A stretch of DNA of 64,000 nt, taken from the NCBI RefSeq assembly GCF_008831285.2, contig NC_045145.1:806001-870000 (forward strand). The letters are read 5' to 3'. The notes below the pieces were generated by a model that worked only from the letters and a program-made list of their open reading frames with translations, was not told the DNA's origin and ran no database searches. The DNA is from Nymphaea colorata (lineage: Eukaryota; Streptophyta; Magnoliopsida; Nymphaeales; Nymphaeaceae). The position numbers and the translations under genes are program-made. Below, piece by piece: positions 1 to 10,405 of the stretch. How positions within the stretch are numbered: position 1 is the first letter of the stretch; every line of letters starts with the position of its first letter.

Positions 1-100
1 ACAAGTTCGACGCTCTAGTAAATGGCAAAACAAGAGGACGAAAAAGTCTAACATGGTCTTAGTTTCAGAAAAGATGACTATAAAAATTTCAGTAACATAC

Positions 101-1065
101 CTCTACGTACTTTTTTGGCAGCACCAGGTGCCCTATCCGACCTGCATCACTAGCACCCAATGTTTTCTCAGATAAAGGGGTGATAATAGAATTTGAGCTT
201 ACGGAAGGTCAAGGATCACATGGAGGACTTGGATTCACTATAATATCAACAAATCAAGTGAAAATTTTGGAGTGAATCAAACACGCCAAGCAAATATGCT
301 TTACGGTACAATTCTCAAAGTACGTAGAAGTGGATACTGTCCTGATATTTTCTGAAGCTCCTGACTGCTGCTCATCCTTGGCCAATATTCAGAAAGGATA
401 GACTGATTTCTTGGCCATCCTTCGGTGCGATGCCTTGCCATGGTGGCCTGATTTTTTTGCCTCTTTAGAAAAGTCCAGTCCAGTATGAAAGCTGGAAGGA
501 TTTTCCTGTTGCAACATAGAAGGCCTCTGTTCACGTGCATGAGGTCCAGAAGGCTTGCTTGAATCCCTTGCTTCATTGTCCTTCAGAGAAGCAGACCATT
601 GTCTTACATTTTCGCATGAACCAGATGATTCATGTTTTTAACAATCAAGAGATTTCTTGAGCTTAAGATCATGTTGCTTTCAGTTTCATGGATATTTCTT
701 CCTTTCACATGCTTGGAATCCAGCAAGCCTCCTATATTATCTTGAACTGATCCACATAAAGGACTCTGCACATTAATTTCTGAATTCCCAATGTCAATCT
801 TGTTATGTGCAGGGAGCTTGAAGTGACAACCTGCTTCCTTTTCAAATACATTTTGGTTGTCAACAAAGCAGGTAGATGCCTGCTCCAATTCTAGGAGTTT
901 CTCACCAACCTTTTCAGTTCTAGGATACATCATCGTTGAACATGAGTTGGAATTCCAAGCTAAGGAGTGCAAAATCCCAATGATTGCTATACCTGTGCAA
1001 TACATAATTTGGAACTGGAGCCTGACTCCATTTTTTTTTTGTATATTGATCTCTGAAACCGTCAA
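101..1065 (-). pseudogene. VAL/HSI2-like B3-domain gene fragment
   Basis: On the minus strand, bases 237-101 encode the start of a plant B3 DNA-binding domain of the VAL (HSI2, VP1/ABI3-like) type: the run [17 protein letters not shown] followed by LVLPKK, ending at a GT donor (100-99). The rest of the B3 domain would lie left of the window. Upstream, minus-strand sequence at 301-576 carries RNQSILSEYWPRMSSSQELQ, the conserved block just before B3 in VAL proteins (family form RNxLLPRYWPRxTDxELQ). A further open stretch at 604-1065 contains EKVGEKLLELEQ and may belong to the region between the PHD-like and B3 domains. VAL proteins are nuclear repressors that bind RY/Sph elements and silence seed-maturation genes. 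Breaks: an in-frame TGA just inside the B3 exon, a frame change inside 301-576, and abrupt loss of homology at about 1070 where gypsy sequence begins. B3 identity is firm; exon limits are inferred. Confidence 0.75.
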
Positions 1066-1091
1066 TGGAAGGTCAACGTGCAGTTCAAGAC

Positions 1092-1770
1092 TGTTATAAC
1101 ATCTGTTGACACAAAGTCTGCAAAGACCATGGCAGCACCAGGTCCGGGAGAAGGGTCAGACCAGATGGGCAGTAGTTCTTCCATGGGATAGAAGGAATCA
1201 CAACGGAAAGAGGCTCAAATGCAGCAAATTGCAGAACAGTCCAAGACTGTTATGACAAACCCTATATAGTCATATTATATGCTCGAGGTGAAGGCTAAGA
1301 GAGCAGCAGAATCATGGTGGTCCGTTGCTAACAACAAGGACCAAAAACTGTTGCTTGTTGAGAAGTTCGATCACAAAACTGGGGGCTGACTTTGGCAAGC
1401 CCATGATAGAGGACGTCAGGAAATTGGGTTCATGACGAATGCCTACAGGGGTGACCAAGGACCTCCCATATCCCAAAAGTCTTTACTAAGGTCCTTGCCA
1501 AGGGACTATGGTCCTCATCCAAGCTGGGTAGGTGAGGGTGGAGATGTGAACTGTATTAAGGCAGTTCCAACAGACCTTGATGACTGTCAAAAGAGAGCTT
1601 GGGGACAAGCTCCATTCAATGGGGGTGGACTTGATGTGCACCTACCTAGAACATAGCCAAGGAGGCTGCCGATGACGTAGGCGGGATACCAGCTGCTATC
1701 AAAGTCATGGTCAGAAGCGGGGAGATGGCTAGCGCGGCATCAGTTGAAGCTATTGACTTTAAGGCATTGT
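1092..1770 (+). pseudogene. Tail ORF of gypsy element, degenerate copy
   Basis: This is the left counterpart of the C-terminal part of the frame at 6375-7448. It is interrupted by stops: a TAG in the region after 1187, a TAG near 1267 and a TGA near 1388. The part from 1432 (MTNAYRGDQGPPISQ...) stays open to a TAG at about 1654. Over 1432-1651 I count a single substitution against the right copy, while the flanks differ much more. I recognise no domain. It may be captured host sequence or a lineage-specific accessory ORF of the element. Confidence 0.6.
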
Positions 1771-2406
1771 GAGGTTGACCGAGAGATGATACAGGGAGGG
1801 CCAAGGTGTTTTGAGTGAAGTGATGCTAATTCCATGTCGAGCAAAGCCGAGGTGCTAAATGTAGAGCGCAAGACTGAAGGGCCGATTGAGATAGGCAGTC
1901 CAGAGGCAAGTGAGGTTAACCTTACTTTTGAGGAGATCGAACCGTAAGGCGTTAGGCGCAAGCCGGCCAGGGAGATTGCGGAGGGCAGCGATATCCATTG
2001 TGAGGTTAATCTGAAGGCAAAATTGAGTTGCGACCTATAGATTGCAGCCGGTGACGAGAGCGAGAAGCATACAATGGGTTCAAGCAAGGTTCGCTCAGCT
2101 GAGCAGAGCATGGAAGGGACTAGGTTCGGTCAGGTCAGTGGTCAGTACAGCAAGGCTGAAGAACAGAGGTTGCTGGTTCGGGCGGAGAAAGACTGCATCA
2201 GTTGTAAGAGACCAAGGAAGACTGGGCGCAACCAAGATTGCATCCGGGTCAAGTTGGCAAGATCTCAGGCTAACCTGAGCACGTCATGGCTGGGTTCAAG
2301 CCCAGACCGAGTCATTGTATTTGTTTTGTTTTGGATTTGACTGAGTCAGGTCTTGTACTCGTATCAGTCCGAGACAACGTGTTAAACCCGAGAGTGTCCA
2401 GCGGCA

Positions 2407-2460
2407 TATAAGCTGGAGACTTTGCCAAAACTTGTAACTTTTGGAAATTGAATCAATAAA
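2407..2460 (+). promoter_or_regulatory. LTR TATA-like box and polyA signal, copy 1
   Basis: TATAAGC at 2407-2413 is followed 42 bases later by AATAAA at 2455-2460. The same pair occurs at 8089 and 8137 in the second copy. Close TATA and AATAAA signals are typical of the U3-R region of a plant LTR, and their position in both repeats supports calling this stretch LTR. Confidence 0.55.
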
Positions 2461-2997
2461 AGAAACCTTTTCTCCCCCACGTGAGAGAGTTTGAGCTGCT
2501 TAAGTGTGGTGCCAAAAGCTTGGCCAGCGAAGCAGACTTTGCTGGAGAAGAAGATCGCCTACAGAACCAAAGGAGCCGAACTAGGAACGCTACCAGAACT
2601 GTGGACATCAAATATAGTGCAAAACTAGATCCGATCACAGTGCAAGTGCTCTCCAATCCTTGAGGCACTTAGAAGCTGGAATAAGAAGAAGGATCACTCG
2701 GTTGCGCAGCAGATCATAGCTCATCTGAGGAATTCCTGAACTGAAAGTCGACAGCCAGAGGAACTTCTCAATCGGTAAGAAATCCTTCTCCATGGATATT
2801 CTACCGCGAGAACTTCATGTTTTTCCGATCAGAAGTGGAGAGGATGCTGACATTCTGATCTATTTGAGTCAACTCATCTTACGAGAATAATAGATCAGTC
2901 TGATCTGACTGAGATCGAAGGATTTGGGATGCTGACGTGTTCAGACGAGAACGATCCCTGCTTCAGGCAGATCGCCTAATGTCTGACTTAGATCGAT

Positions 2998-4938
2998 TTC
3001 AATTCTTTTAAGAATCAATTCTTACTGTCGCAATCTGTGTCTAATTGTTGCGTATCCCTTGCGACCAGCTACGGAGTGAAACAGTGAGGAATCGACTGAC
3101 TGAAGATGAAGAAACAGAGGCTGAATTCCTATTCTGAAGACAGCGATGGTAATCTCTGAAAATCAGCACAATTTCGGTGATCGGAGCTTGATCTGAGTAG
3201 GGAAATGGCTCAGGTGTCTTCATAACTCTTGGGGAGCATTCTGGTCAAGTTTGGGAAGAATATGAGCTGTTTTTGATAGTTAGCCGGAGTTGATTGCAAT
3301 CATGACGGTGGATCGCGAAATTAGGCGGCACAGTTCTGAGTGACACTAGAAACTAGGCTGATTTCAATCCTCAACGACTCACCTTTTGGGAGCTTATTTG
3401 AAGCTGAATTTTTATCCGTTCGTACATGAGAATCTCGGCTATCACTAGTCCAAATTTGAGCTCAATCCGAGCTCCTGTTGAATTTCGGTGAATTTTTTAA
3501 GGTGACTGGCTCCAGAAGTTGCCTGAGTCCTGTGACAGGCTGATTTCAGGCAAAACCAGGCACAACTTCAAGCTTCAACGAGTCACCTATTGGAAATGAC
3601 TTTGGGGCTGATTTTTGGAGCGTTTAATCCTCCCGACCTTGGCTTCCTCCAGATCAACTTTCATGATTTTTGGACCTTGGTACACAGAGTTATGATTTTT
3701 TGAAGGAACGCTAGTCTGTGAGCTGGTTCCACACCTGCGAGAGGGATTCTCACCCGTTTCCCCAAATTCTGTTATAGACTTGGGTGAAATCGATTCTCTG
3801 GTGCATTCTCCATGACTTGAGCTTGATGATCTGTTGAATTATCTTCTACTTGAGCTCTTGATTCCTTCGCAGCACCATACTCTCTACTGATAGTTGTGGC
3901 AGCGAGCTGTTGAATTAGGCGAAAAGCAGAACCTGTTGGAGCTCGATCTTGTAGCAAGGAGCTGTCTTGAAGAGGCATGCGTCGTCGCCCATTCGACGCC
4001 AGCACCCCCGAATTCGATTACAGATAGTAGGGGTTGATCTCATCTTCGGTTGAGCATCTCCACTCCTTCATTCATCTGAGAATTCTGATTGCATACAGTG
4101 ACTACTCCTGTTTTCTGGAAGCGCACATCATAGGCGTAGGAGGCGACTGGTGGACTTCATTCCAATCTTCCATCCATTTGAAGGGGAAGGGCGATCTTCA
4201 GTGCCAATCTGAAGATAGCTTCCCCCAATCTACATCACACAATTGTTGTTTCCTGCTTGTTGGGTGACGCACCTCCTCCATTACTTTCTGTTCAGCTGTT
4301 TCTTACAAGAACAGTAAACAGCTGGTGTTGTCTTAAACACTAGGAGCCTGCGCATTGGAGATTGACCGCCATCGAAGGACTTGTAGCCAATTGAGATGTG
4401 GAGTATTGCTGAATACCGAGGATATACCTGGCCTTCTTCCTCGGTGAGTGCTGGGCTAGATCCGGCATGGTACATCCGAAATCCCCTATAGCTGTGTGGG
4501 CGGGTGCATTTGATTTCCAGCCAACCTTCCGGTTTGCAGCCATTCAGGAATCCTCCAAAGCTCACCTAGCTGAGGACACATTCCAAAGCTGTCGGACTGT
4601 CCTAGGAGGAAGGGTGTGGAATGCTCGACCTAGGGATTGAATGTATGGTTTGGCATGGATGATGTGATTATAGATTGAGGGAGAGATCTTCTTGTATCGT
4701 TGACGCTTGTAAAGCCTCACATTCCCATTCTTGATTTGTAGTAGGTTGAAACTTGGGAGGGAACCACTACTTGTATATCTGTCCTAAGAGATATATTCAG
4801 TTAGGGTTGTGTCCGACTTGGGAACGAAATCTTGTAATACCTATTCTTTTAACCTTCCTTGACGTGTTAGCCCCAATAGATCTTGGGAAGCGACTGCAAC
4901 TTGGTCTCTTTTGGGAGCTACAAGGGCAGGTCACATCA
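2998..4938 (+). other. Probable remainder of long gypsy LTR, no gene
   Basis: There is no convincing coding region; short open frames on both strands lack recognisable motifs. The stretch runs from the end of the matched direct repeat to just before the primer-binding site and ends ...TCACATCA, a plausible CA terminus. It is therefore most simply R/U5 and the unmatched 3' half of a long LTR, implying an LTR of more than 2 kb. A full second copy is not present, so this is inference. Confidence 0.4.
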
Positions 4939-4940
4939 AG

Positions 4941-4952
4941 TGGTATCAGAGC
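4941..4952 (+). other. Primer-binding site (initiator Met-tRNA type)
   Basis: TGGTATCAGAGC is complementary to the 3' end of plant initiator methionine tRNA. It lies 2 bases after a CA-ended LTR terminus and 28 bases before the gag start codon. This is the expected minus-strand primer site of an LTR retroelement. Confidence 0.85.
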
Positions 4953-4979
4953 TGTTTTGGGGTCTTTGACACAGCAAAT

Positions 4980-6330
4980 ATGGTGAGAAAAGGTGAGCAG
5001 CTGGAAGCCGAGGTGATTCCTCACGATGATGATGAAGTTGTGGCAGAGTTGGATTTCAGAGATGAGAAGATAGCTCAGATGGAGAGCAAGATGAATGGGA
5101 TAGATAGCAAGATGACTGGAATAGACAGCAAGCTGGACCATATGATGCAATTGATTACCACGGTTACTACTTCAGACCATCAACTCAACCAACACATGGA
5201 GCAGGTTGAAAAGACTACGCAAAGTGTTATAAACCATGAGAATCATGGCAAAACCAGGTCTAATACGCCTAGCATGTCTTATGAAAGACAAAATAATCAT
5301 GAAGGGCCGATCGCTATTAACATACTTGAAGAATTAGAAAAAGTCATAAATCGGTCTAAGGGAGTGACAAATGTGGGAGATAGGTGTGAGGGGACTGATC
5401 AACCTAATCTTAGGGTTGAATCACAAGAGGAACGCCAACCACCACCAGTCCATGATCATCAAAGACCGGCTTGGGAGGATCATTAGGAAGCTAATCGACC
5501 GATTGATGATAGGAGACAGCCGGTAGGGCGTCAAGGGTGACAAAACCACAATCTGGTTGGAGCAAGAGCGCCAGCACTTAAGATGGAATTTCTAAGATTT
5601 AGTGGATAGCAAACTCATGAATGGGTTTTCAAAGCTGAATGATTTTCAGTGTCAAGGCATTCCAAATGATAAAAAAACTACCTACGTGATGATGTACTTT
5701 GAAGGGGAATCCTTGAAGTGGTTTCAGTGGATTAGCTACCGAGAGCAAAATCAAACTTGGGAGTAGTTCAAGAATGAGCTGATCAGTAGGTTTGAAGATT
5801 CCAGAATTACAGATTTCAATGTGCAGTTAATGAATCTCACTCTAACTGGGACGGTGTTGGACTATCAACACAAGTTTGAACGTTTATCTTACAAATTACG
5901 AGGTTGGGATGTAGCAGCATTAGTAGGTGCTTTCATTGGGGGATTGCAGCTTGATATTCAGTTGGCTGTGCTTTCCAAAGAATCTCATGACTTAAAGATA
6001 TGCATGAAAGTTTCCCGACACAAAGATGAGAAAATGAAACGGAAATGGGCTCTCCAAGAGCAAGGCAAAAGGTTTGACCCACATCGGACCAGACCGCCGG
6101 ATCCAGAAATGTTACCAAAGAAGAAGGAGTTACCACAACCAACCTCTAGCAGCCCTAAGAAACAATACATTACCCACAAGAGAGGGGTGAGAGAATGGCA
6201 AAGGGGTTGTGTTACCATTGTGATGACAAGTGGTTTCGTGGACATAAGTGCAAAGAGATCAAGTTGTTCATAGTCATAGATGACGAAGATGAAGAGTATA
6301 AAGTTGAGCAATGAGCTAGAGAGCAAGACA
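4980..6330 (+). pseudogene. Gypsy gag polyprotein, frameshifted
   Basis: Gag forms the virus-like particle that packages element RNA. The start at 4980 (MVRKGEQLEAE) is chosen because the open frame upstream of it only translates the primer site. The first 169 codons contain a coiled-coil-like run of IDSK/MDSK heptads and end at a TAG (5484). After 5580 the frame with the retrotransposon-gag signature (MEFLRFSG, WVFKAE, LISRFED) is broken by stops and shifts. Codons 5821-6273 keep LTGTVLDYQHKFERLSYKL. A zinc knuckle, CYHCDDKWFRGHKC at about 6209-6250, is intact (CX2CX7HXC, usual for plant gypsy) but sits in another frame. At least two frameshifts therefore separate the capsid and nucleocapsid parts. 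Confidence 0.8.
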
Positions 6331-6374
6331 GCCAGGAAGAAAGGCCGAACTATGAATCTCTTGATGACAGCCAG

Positions 6375-7448
6375 GTGCTATGTCACACGATAGCTAATAT
6401 AAGACATCCGGATTCCTTGAAGGTTGTTGGATACATCAGTAACCATAAAGTATTAGCTCTCCTAGACACGGGATCAGCTACTAATTTCATAAGTCCAGGG
6501 ACAGCTCAATTGATAGGTGGTAAAAGTGAAGTGATATATTCTTTTGATGTCCAAACCAGTGATGGAACACATCACACATACAAGGATAGGCTGCTTCATA
6601 TTCAAAATGTACAATTTATGATGGACTTATATATTCTGCCTATCCATGGAGTAGATGTAGTTTTGGGAATGCAATGGTTCAGAATGTTGGGAAAAACCCA
6701 ATGGGACTTCGCCACCAAGACCATTATGTTCCATAAGGAGAATAGTGAAGGACAAGTTGTCTTAACGGCTATTGACACAAAGTCTGCAAAGACCATAGCA
6801 GCACAAGGTCTGAGAGAAGGGTCAGACCAGATGGGCAGTAGTTCTCCGATGGGAAAGAAGGAATCACAACAAAAAGAGGCTCAAATGCAGAAAATTGCAG
6901 AACAGTCCAAGACTGTTATGGCAGACCCTATACAGTCATATTATATGCTCGAGGTGAAGGCTAGGAGAGCAGCGGAAGCATGGTGTGCTGTTGCTAACAA
7001 CAAGGACCAAAAACTGTTACTTGTTGAGAAGTTCGATGAAAAAACTGGGGGCCGACTTTGGCAAGCCCATGATAGAGGACGTCAGGAAATTGGGTTCATG
7101 ACGAATGCCTACAGGGGTGACCAAGGACCTCCCATATCCCAAAAGTCTTTACTAAGGTCCTTGCCAAGGGACTATGGTCCTCATCCAAGCTGGGTAGGTG
7201 AGGGTGGAGATGTGAACTGTATTAAGGCAGTTCCAACAGACCGTGATGACTGTCAAAAGAGAGCTTGGGGACAAGCTCCATTCAATGGGGGTGGACTTGA
7301 TGTGCACCTACCTAGAACACAGCCGAGTGTGGCCGAGGAGGCTGCCGAGGATGTAGGCGGGATGCCAGCTGCCATCGAAGTCATGGTCAGAAGCAGGGAG
7401 ATGGCTAGCGTGGCATCAGTTGAAGCTATTGACTTTATGGCATTGTGA
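6375..7448 (+). CDS. Gypsy aspartic protease fused to unknown tail ORF
   Basis: The open frame of 357 codons has no visible gag start of its own, so it was probably read as part of a polyprotein. Residues about 28-120 are a retropepsin: LLDTGSATNFIS carries the catalytic DTG, the flap region follows, and VDVVLGMQWF is the conserved helix after it. It would cleave the polyprotein. Normally reverse transcriptase would follow. Instead, from about residue 135 the frame runs into 220 residues with no recognised domain (DTKSAKT..., YRGDQGPPISQKS, HPSWVGEGGDVN), ending in TGA at 7446. That tail is also present, degenerate, at 1092-1770. The junction suggests deletion of RT-RNaseH-IN with the tail kept in frame. 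Confidence 0.7.
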   Translation: MLCHTIANIRHPDSLKVVGYISNHKVLALLDTGSATNFISPGTAQLIGGKSEVIYSFDVQTSDGTHHTYKDRLLHIQNVQFMMDLYILPIHGVDVVLGMQWFRMLGKTQWDFATKTIMFHKENSEGQVVLTAIDTKSAKTIAAQGLREGSDQMGSSSPMGKKESQQKEAQMQKIAEQSKTVMADPIQSYYMLEVKARRAAEAWCAVANNKDQKLLLVEKFDEKTGGRLWQAHDRGRQEIGFMTNAYRGDQGPPISQKSLLRSLPRDYGPHPSWVGEGGDVNCIKAVPTDRDDCQKRAWGQAPFNGGGLDVHLPRTQPSVAEEAAEDVGGMPAAIEVMVRSREMASVASVEAIDFMAL

Positions 7449-8677
7449 GGTTGACCGAGAGAAGATACAGGGAGGGCCAAGGTGTTTTGAGCGAAGTGAG
7501 GCTAATTCCATGTCGACCAAAGCCGAGGTGCTAAATGTAGAGCGCAAGACTGAAGGGCCAATTGAGATAGGCAGTCCGGAGGCTAGTGAGGTTAACCTTA
7601 ACTTTTGAGGAGACCGAAGCGTAAGGCATTAGGTGCAAGCGAGCCAGGGAGATTGCGGAGGGCAGCGATATCCGTTGTGAGGTTAATCTGAAGACAAAAA
7701 AGAGTTGCGGCCTACAGATTGCAGCCGGTGACAAGAGCGAGAAGCATACAATGGGTTCAAGCAAGGTTCGCTCAGCTGAGCAGAGCATGGAAGGGACTAG
7801 GTTCGGTCAGGTCAGTGGTCAGCACAGCAAGGCTGAAGAACAGAGGTTGCTGGTTCGGGCGGAGAAAGACTGCATCAGTTGTAAGAGACCAAGGAAGAGT
7901 GGGCGCAACCAAGAGTGCCTCCGGGTCAGGTTTAGTTGGCAAAAGCTCAGGCTAACCTGAGCGCGTCACGGCTGGGTTCAAGCCCAGACCGAGTCATTGT
8001 ATTTGTTTTGTTTTGGATTTGATTGAGTCAGGTCTTGTACTCGTATCAGTCCGAGACAACGGGTTAAACCCAAGACAGTCCGGCGGCATATAAGCTGGGG
8101 ACTGTGCCAAAACCTGTAACTTTTGGAAATTGAATCAATAAAAGAAACCTTTTCTCTACCACACGGGAGAGTTTGATCTGCTTAAGTGTGGCGCGAAAAG
8201 CTAGGCCAGTGAAGGAGACTTTGTTGGAGAAGAAGATCGCCTATAGAACCAGAGGAGCCGAACCGGGAAGGCTACCGCAACTGTAGATGTCAAATACAGT
8301 GCAAGTGCTCCCCAATCCTTGAGGCACTTAGAGGCTGGAATCGGAAGAAGGATCATTCAGTTGCGCAGTAAATCGTATCTCATCCGAGGAATTTCTGCAC
8401 TGCACATCGACAGTTGGAGGAATTTCTCAATCGGTAAGAAATCCTTCTCCGTGGACATTCTACCGCGAGAACTGTCTGTTTACCCGATCAGAAGTGGAGA
8501 GGATGCTGACGTTCTGATCGATTTGGGTCAACTCATCTAACGGGAGGAATAGATCGGACTGATCTGACTGAGATCGAAGGATTTGAGAGGGATTTGAGAT
8601 GCAGACGAGTTTAGGCGAGAACGATCCCTATTTCAGGCAGATCGCCTAATGTTTGACTTAGATCGATTTCAATTCTT
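6759..8677 (+). repeat. Direct repeat copy 2 (gypsy 3' end plus LTR part)
   Basis: Partner of 1092-2997, same orientation. It ends abruptly at ...AATTCTT (8677), where palindrome block A starts. The left copy continues past the equivalent point with TTAAGAATC. About half of the inferred LTR length is therefore missing here. Confidence 0.85.
8089..8142 (+). promoter_or_regulatory. LTR TATA-like box and polyA signal, copy 2
   Basis: TATAA at 8089-8093 and AATAAA at 8137-8142 match the pair at 2407/2455 in position and spacing within the direct repeat. Confidence 0.5.
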
Positions 8678-9059
8678 AAAACAGTTAGAGAGGGTGAGGT
8701 AAAGATTGTTAAGAGAAAGAAAATATAGGCAGAGAAAAAGTAGTAAAAGAGCAATAAATTTTAAGAGAAAATTAAGATAGAGAAATTGAAAGATTTATAA
8801 GTGAGTGGAAACAAATAAAGAGAAAAACTAGTAGAAGAGTAAGAGATAATTGAGAATTGATTCTTGGGCTCGGCCAGCGCCCACCCATATTTCCCACCCA
8901 AATTGAGTGAAAAGCAAGGGGGAGCTGACGAATGATGTTGAGAATTGATTCTTGGGCTCGATTTCAAACATTTGAGTGATCTAATCTAGACCTGTGGGCG
9001 ATTTTCTGAATATATGTTCTATTGCATTTTTTATTCTCGAGTGTAATTATGAACTTTTA

Positions 9060-9335
9060 ACTTTCTTTTTGGATCTAGGGCTGGATTTTGGATTTGGATC
9101 TTGGATTTGGAGTTGGATCTAGATCTAAGTTCAATTTTTGATCTAAAACTTTGAATTTGGATCTAAAGCTTAGTTTTAGATGCAGAGCTCAGTTTTAGAT
9201 CCAGATTGGGACTATGGATCTTTTTTTATCTAAGGTTGGGATTTGGATCCATATCTGGATCTAGGGCTCGGTTTTTGGATCTTGACTTGGGATTTTGGAT
9301 TGGGTTTAAATCTTGATTTGAGGTAGGGCCTGGGT
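9060..9335. repeat. Degenerate GGATCT/GGATTT low-complexity tract
   Basis: The hexamer family GGATCT, GGATTT, AGATCT and TTGGAT recurs irregularly with CTAGGGCT interruptions. The mirror copy is at about 51610-51900. No function visible. Confidence 0.7.
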
Positions 9336-10177
9336 TGGAAGTTTAGATTTAAATTCAGATGAGTCTAGTATAGTCGGTAACCAAATTAGAAGGAAACTGG
9401 ATTAGAATTGCAATAAATTGAAGTATTTGAGACCAAAAATTGTTGAAAATAATTGTGAAAACGCTACATATATATTAACCTTGAAATTTTGGTGGTAATT
9501 ACAAGGTTCAGCCAATTTATTAGGATGCAGTAGAATCACAATGGGTAGCTGTCAAGAGAATATTAAGATTCTCAAAAGCTACTGTTCATTATGGTCTAAT
9601 CTTCAAAGTTAGAACCACCCCAGAACAAAGAAACAGCAAATTGTTTCTCAGTCTAGCATAGAGGCCAATCGAATATCATGCAGTGGCCAACATAGTAGAA
9701 GATGCAGCGTGGTAGTCATAATTCTAGTTGGACTTTGAATAAGAGCAAAAAGAATCCACCGTCCATATGGTGGTAACTTAACTTTGAAAAAAATTTGAAA
9801 AATCTTAAAAGTTAGAGGGATAAATGAGTAATGATCAGGCAAGATAAGCAACAAATAAAAAGTACAAAATGGAAACAAGCAATTTGACATTTAGAAAGTA
9901 TGAAAAATGCTAAAAATGAAAAAGACAGGAAAACCATTGGCATTTTTTTCAAAAAAAGATTACGAGCTGGCCAAGTTCGACGTTCCTGTGCAGCCCTACC
10001 AACAGTCCCGTCTACTAAATGCAGTGTAGGCCATTCAATTGAAAAGACCACAAAAAAAAAGTTGAAAACATAAAATAAGGGAAGGGAACATGACATTGGA
10101 AATATGTTGTTAATGGTTGTGAAGAAAAAGTCTTGTTGATGTAATCTTATGTTCCAACTAAGTTGCTGGATGTGGAA

Positions 10178-10405
10178 ATAAGAAGTCCTTGAAATTAAAA
10201 AAAACCACATTGATGTGATCTGCCGCCCTGCGGAGACACCGAGTGTGGAAAACAACAAGGGATATCACTTACCTTTCATGAGCACCAGACTTAAGAAGTC
10301 CTTCAAATTAAAAAAAGTCTCATTGAAATGATCTTCCGCCCTGCCGGAGACACCGAGTGTGCAAAACAACAATCGATATCACTTACTTTTCATGAGCACC
10401 AGACT
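10178..10405. repeat. Two-copy tandem repeat, about 111-bp unit
   Basis: Two successive units run from AAGTCCTT through GACACCGAGTGTG to CATGAGCACCAGACTTAAG, with small differences (CTGCGG against CTGCCGG; CCACATTGATG against TCTCATTGAAA). The pair recurs inverted at about 50570-50785. The units contain self-complementary GC islands in AT-rich sequence. Confidence 0.75.

Larger units (their letters stand above)
1092..2997 (+). repeat. Direct repeat copy 1 (gypsy 3' end plus LTR part)
   Basis: It pairs with 6759-8677 in the same orientation with high identity by eye and small indels. It includes protease-tail sequence, the tail ORF and a promoter/polyA region. Similarity stops at about 2997 only because the second copy is truncated there; this copy probably continues as LTR up to about 4938. 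Confidence 0.85.
1070..8677 (+). mobile_element. Ty3-gypsy-derived tract lacking RT and integrase
   Basis: This plus-strand retroelement has a primer-binding site at 4941-4952, gag from 4980, a retropepsin at about 6450-6700, and a 1.9-kb direct repeat at each end (1092-2997 and 6759-8677). No reverse transcriptase, RNase H or integrase motif is visible in any frame, so it is a deletion derivative or non-autonomous. The direct repeat is not a simple LTR pair: similarity starts inside the protease tail (KTVITSVDTKSAKT against QVVLTAIDTKSAKT), so each copy contains the end of the coding region, the tail ORF and then LTR sequence. The simplest reading is a tandem or recombined pair of elements sharing a middle LTR that ends at about 4938. 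The right copy is cut at 8677 by block A. Exact LTR limits are not resolved. Confidence 0.75.

Noticed and set aside
1106-1116. TGACACAAAG as the start of a 5' LTR
   Set aside because: Similarity between the two copies continues upstream into protease-coding sequence, so this is not a terminus.
4941-4952. TGGTATCAGAGC as part of a tRNA gene
   Set aside because: It is only the 12-base primer site next to an LTR end; no cloverleaf can be drawn around it.
9648-10258. Minus-strand open frames also found at 50924-51309 (plus)
   Set aside because: They occur in both arms only because A and A' are recent copies; no domain, and composition is AT-rich.
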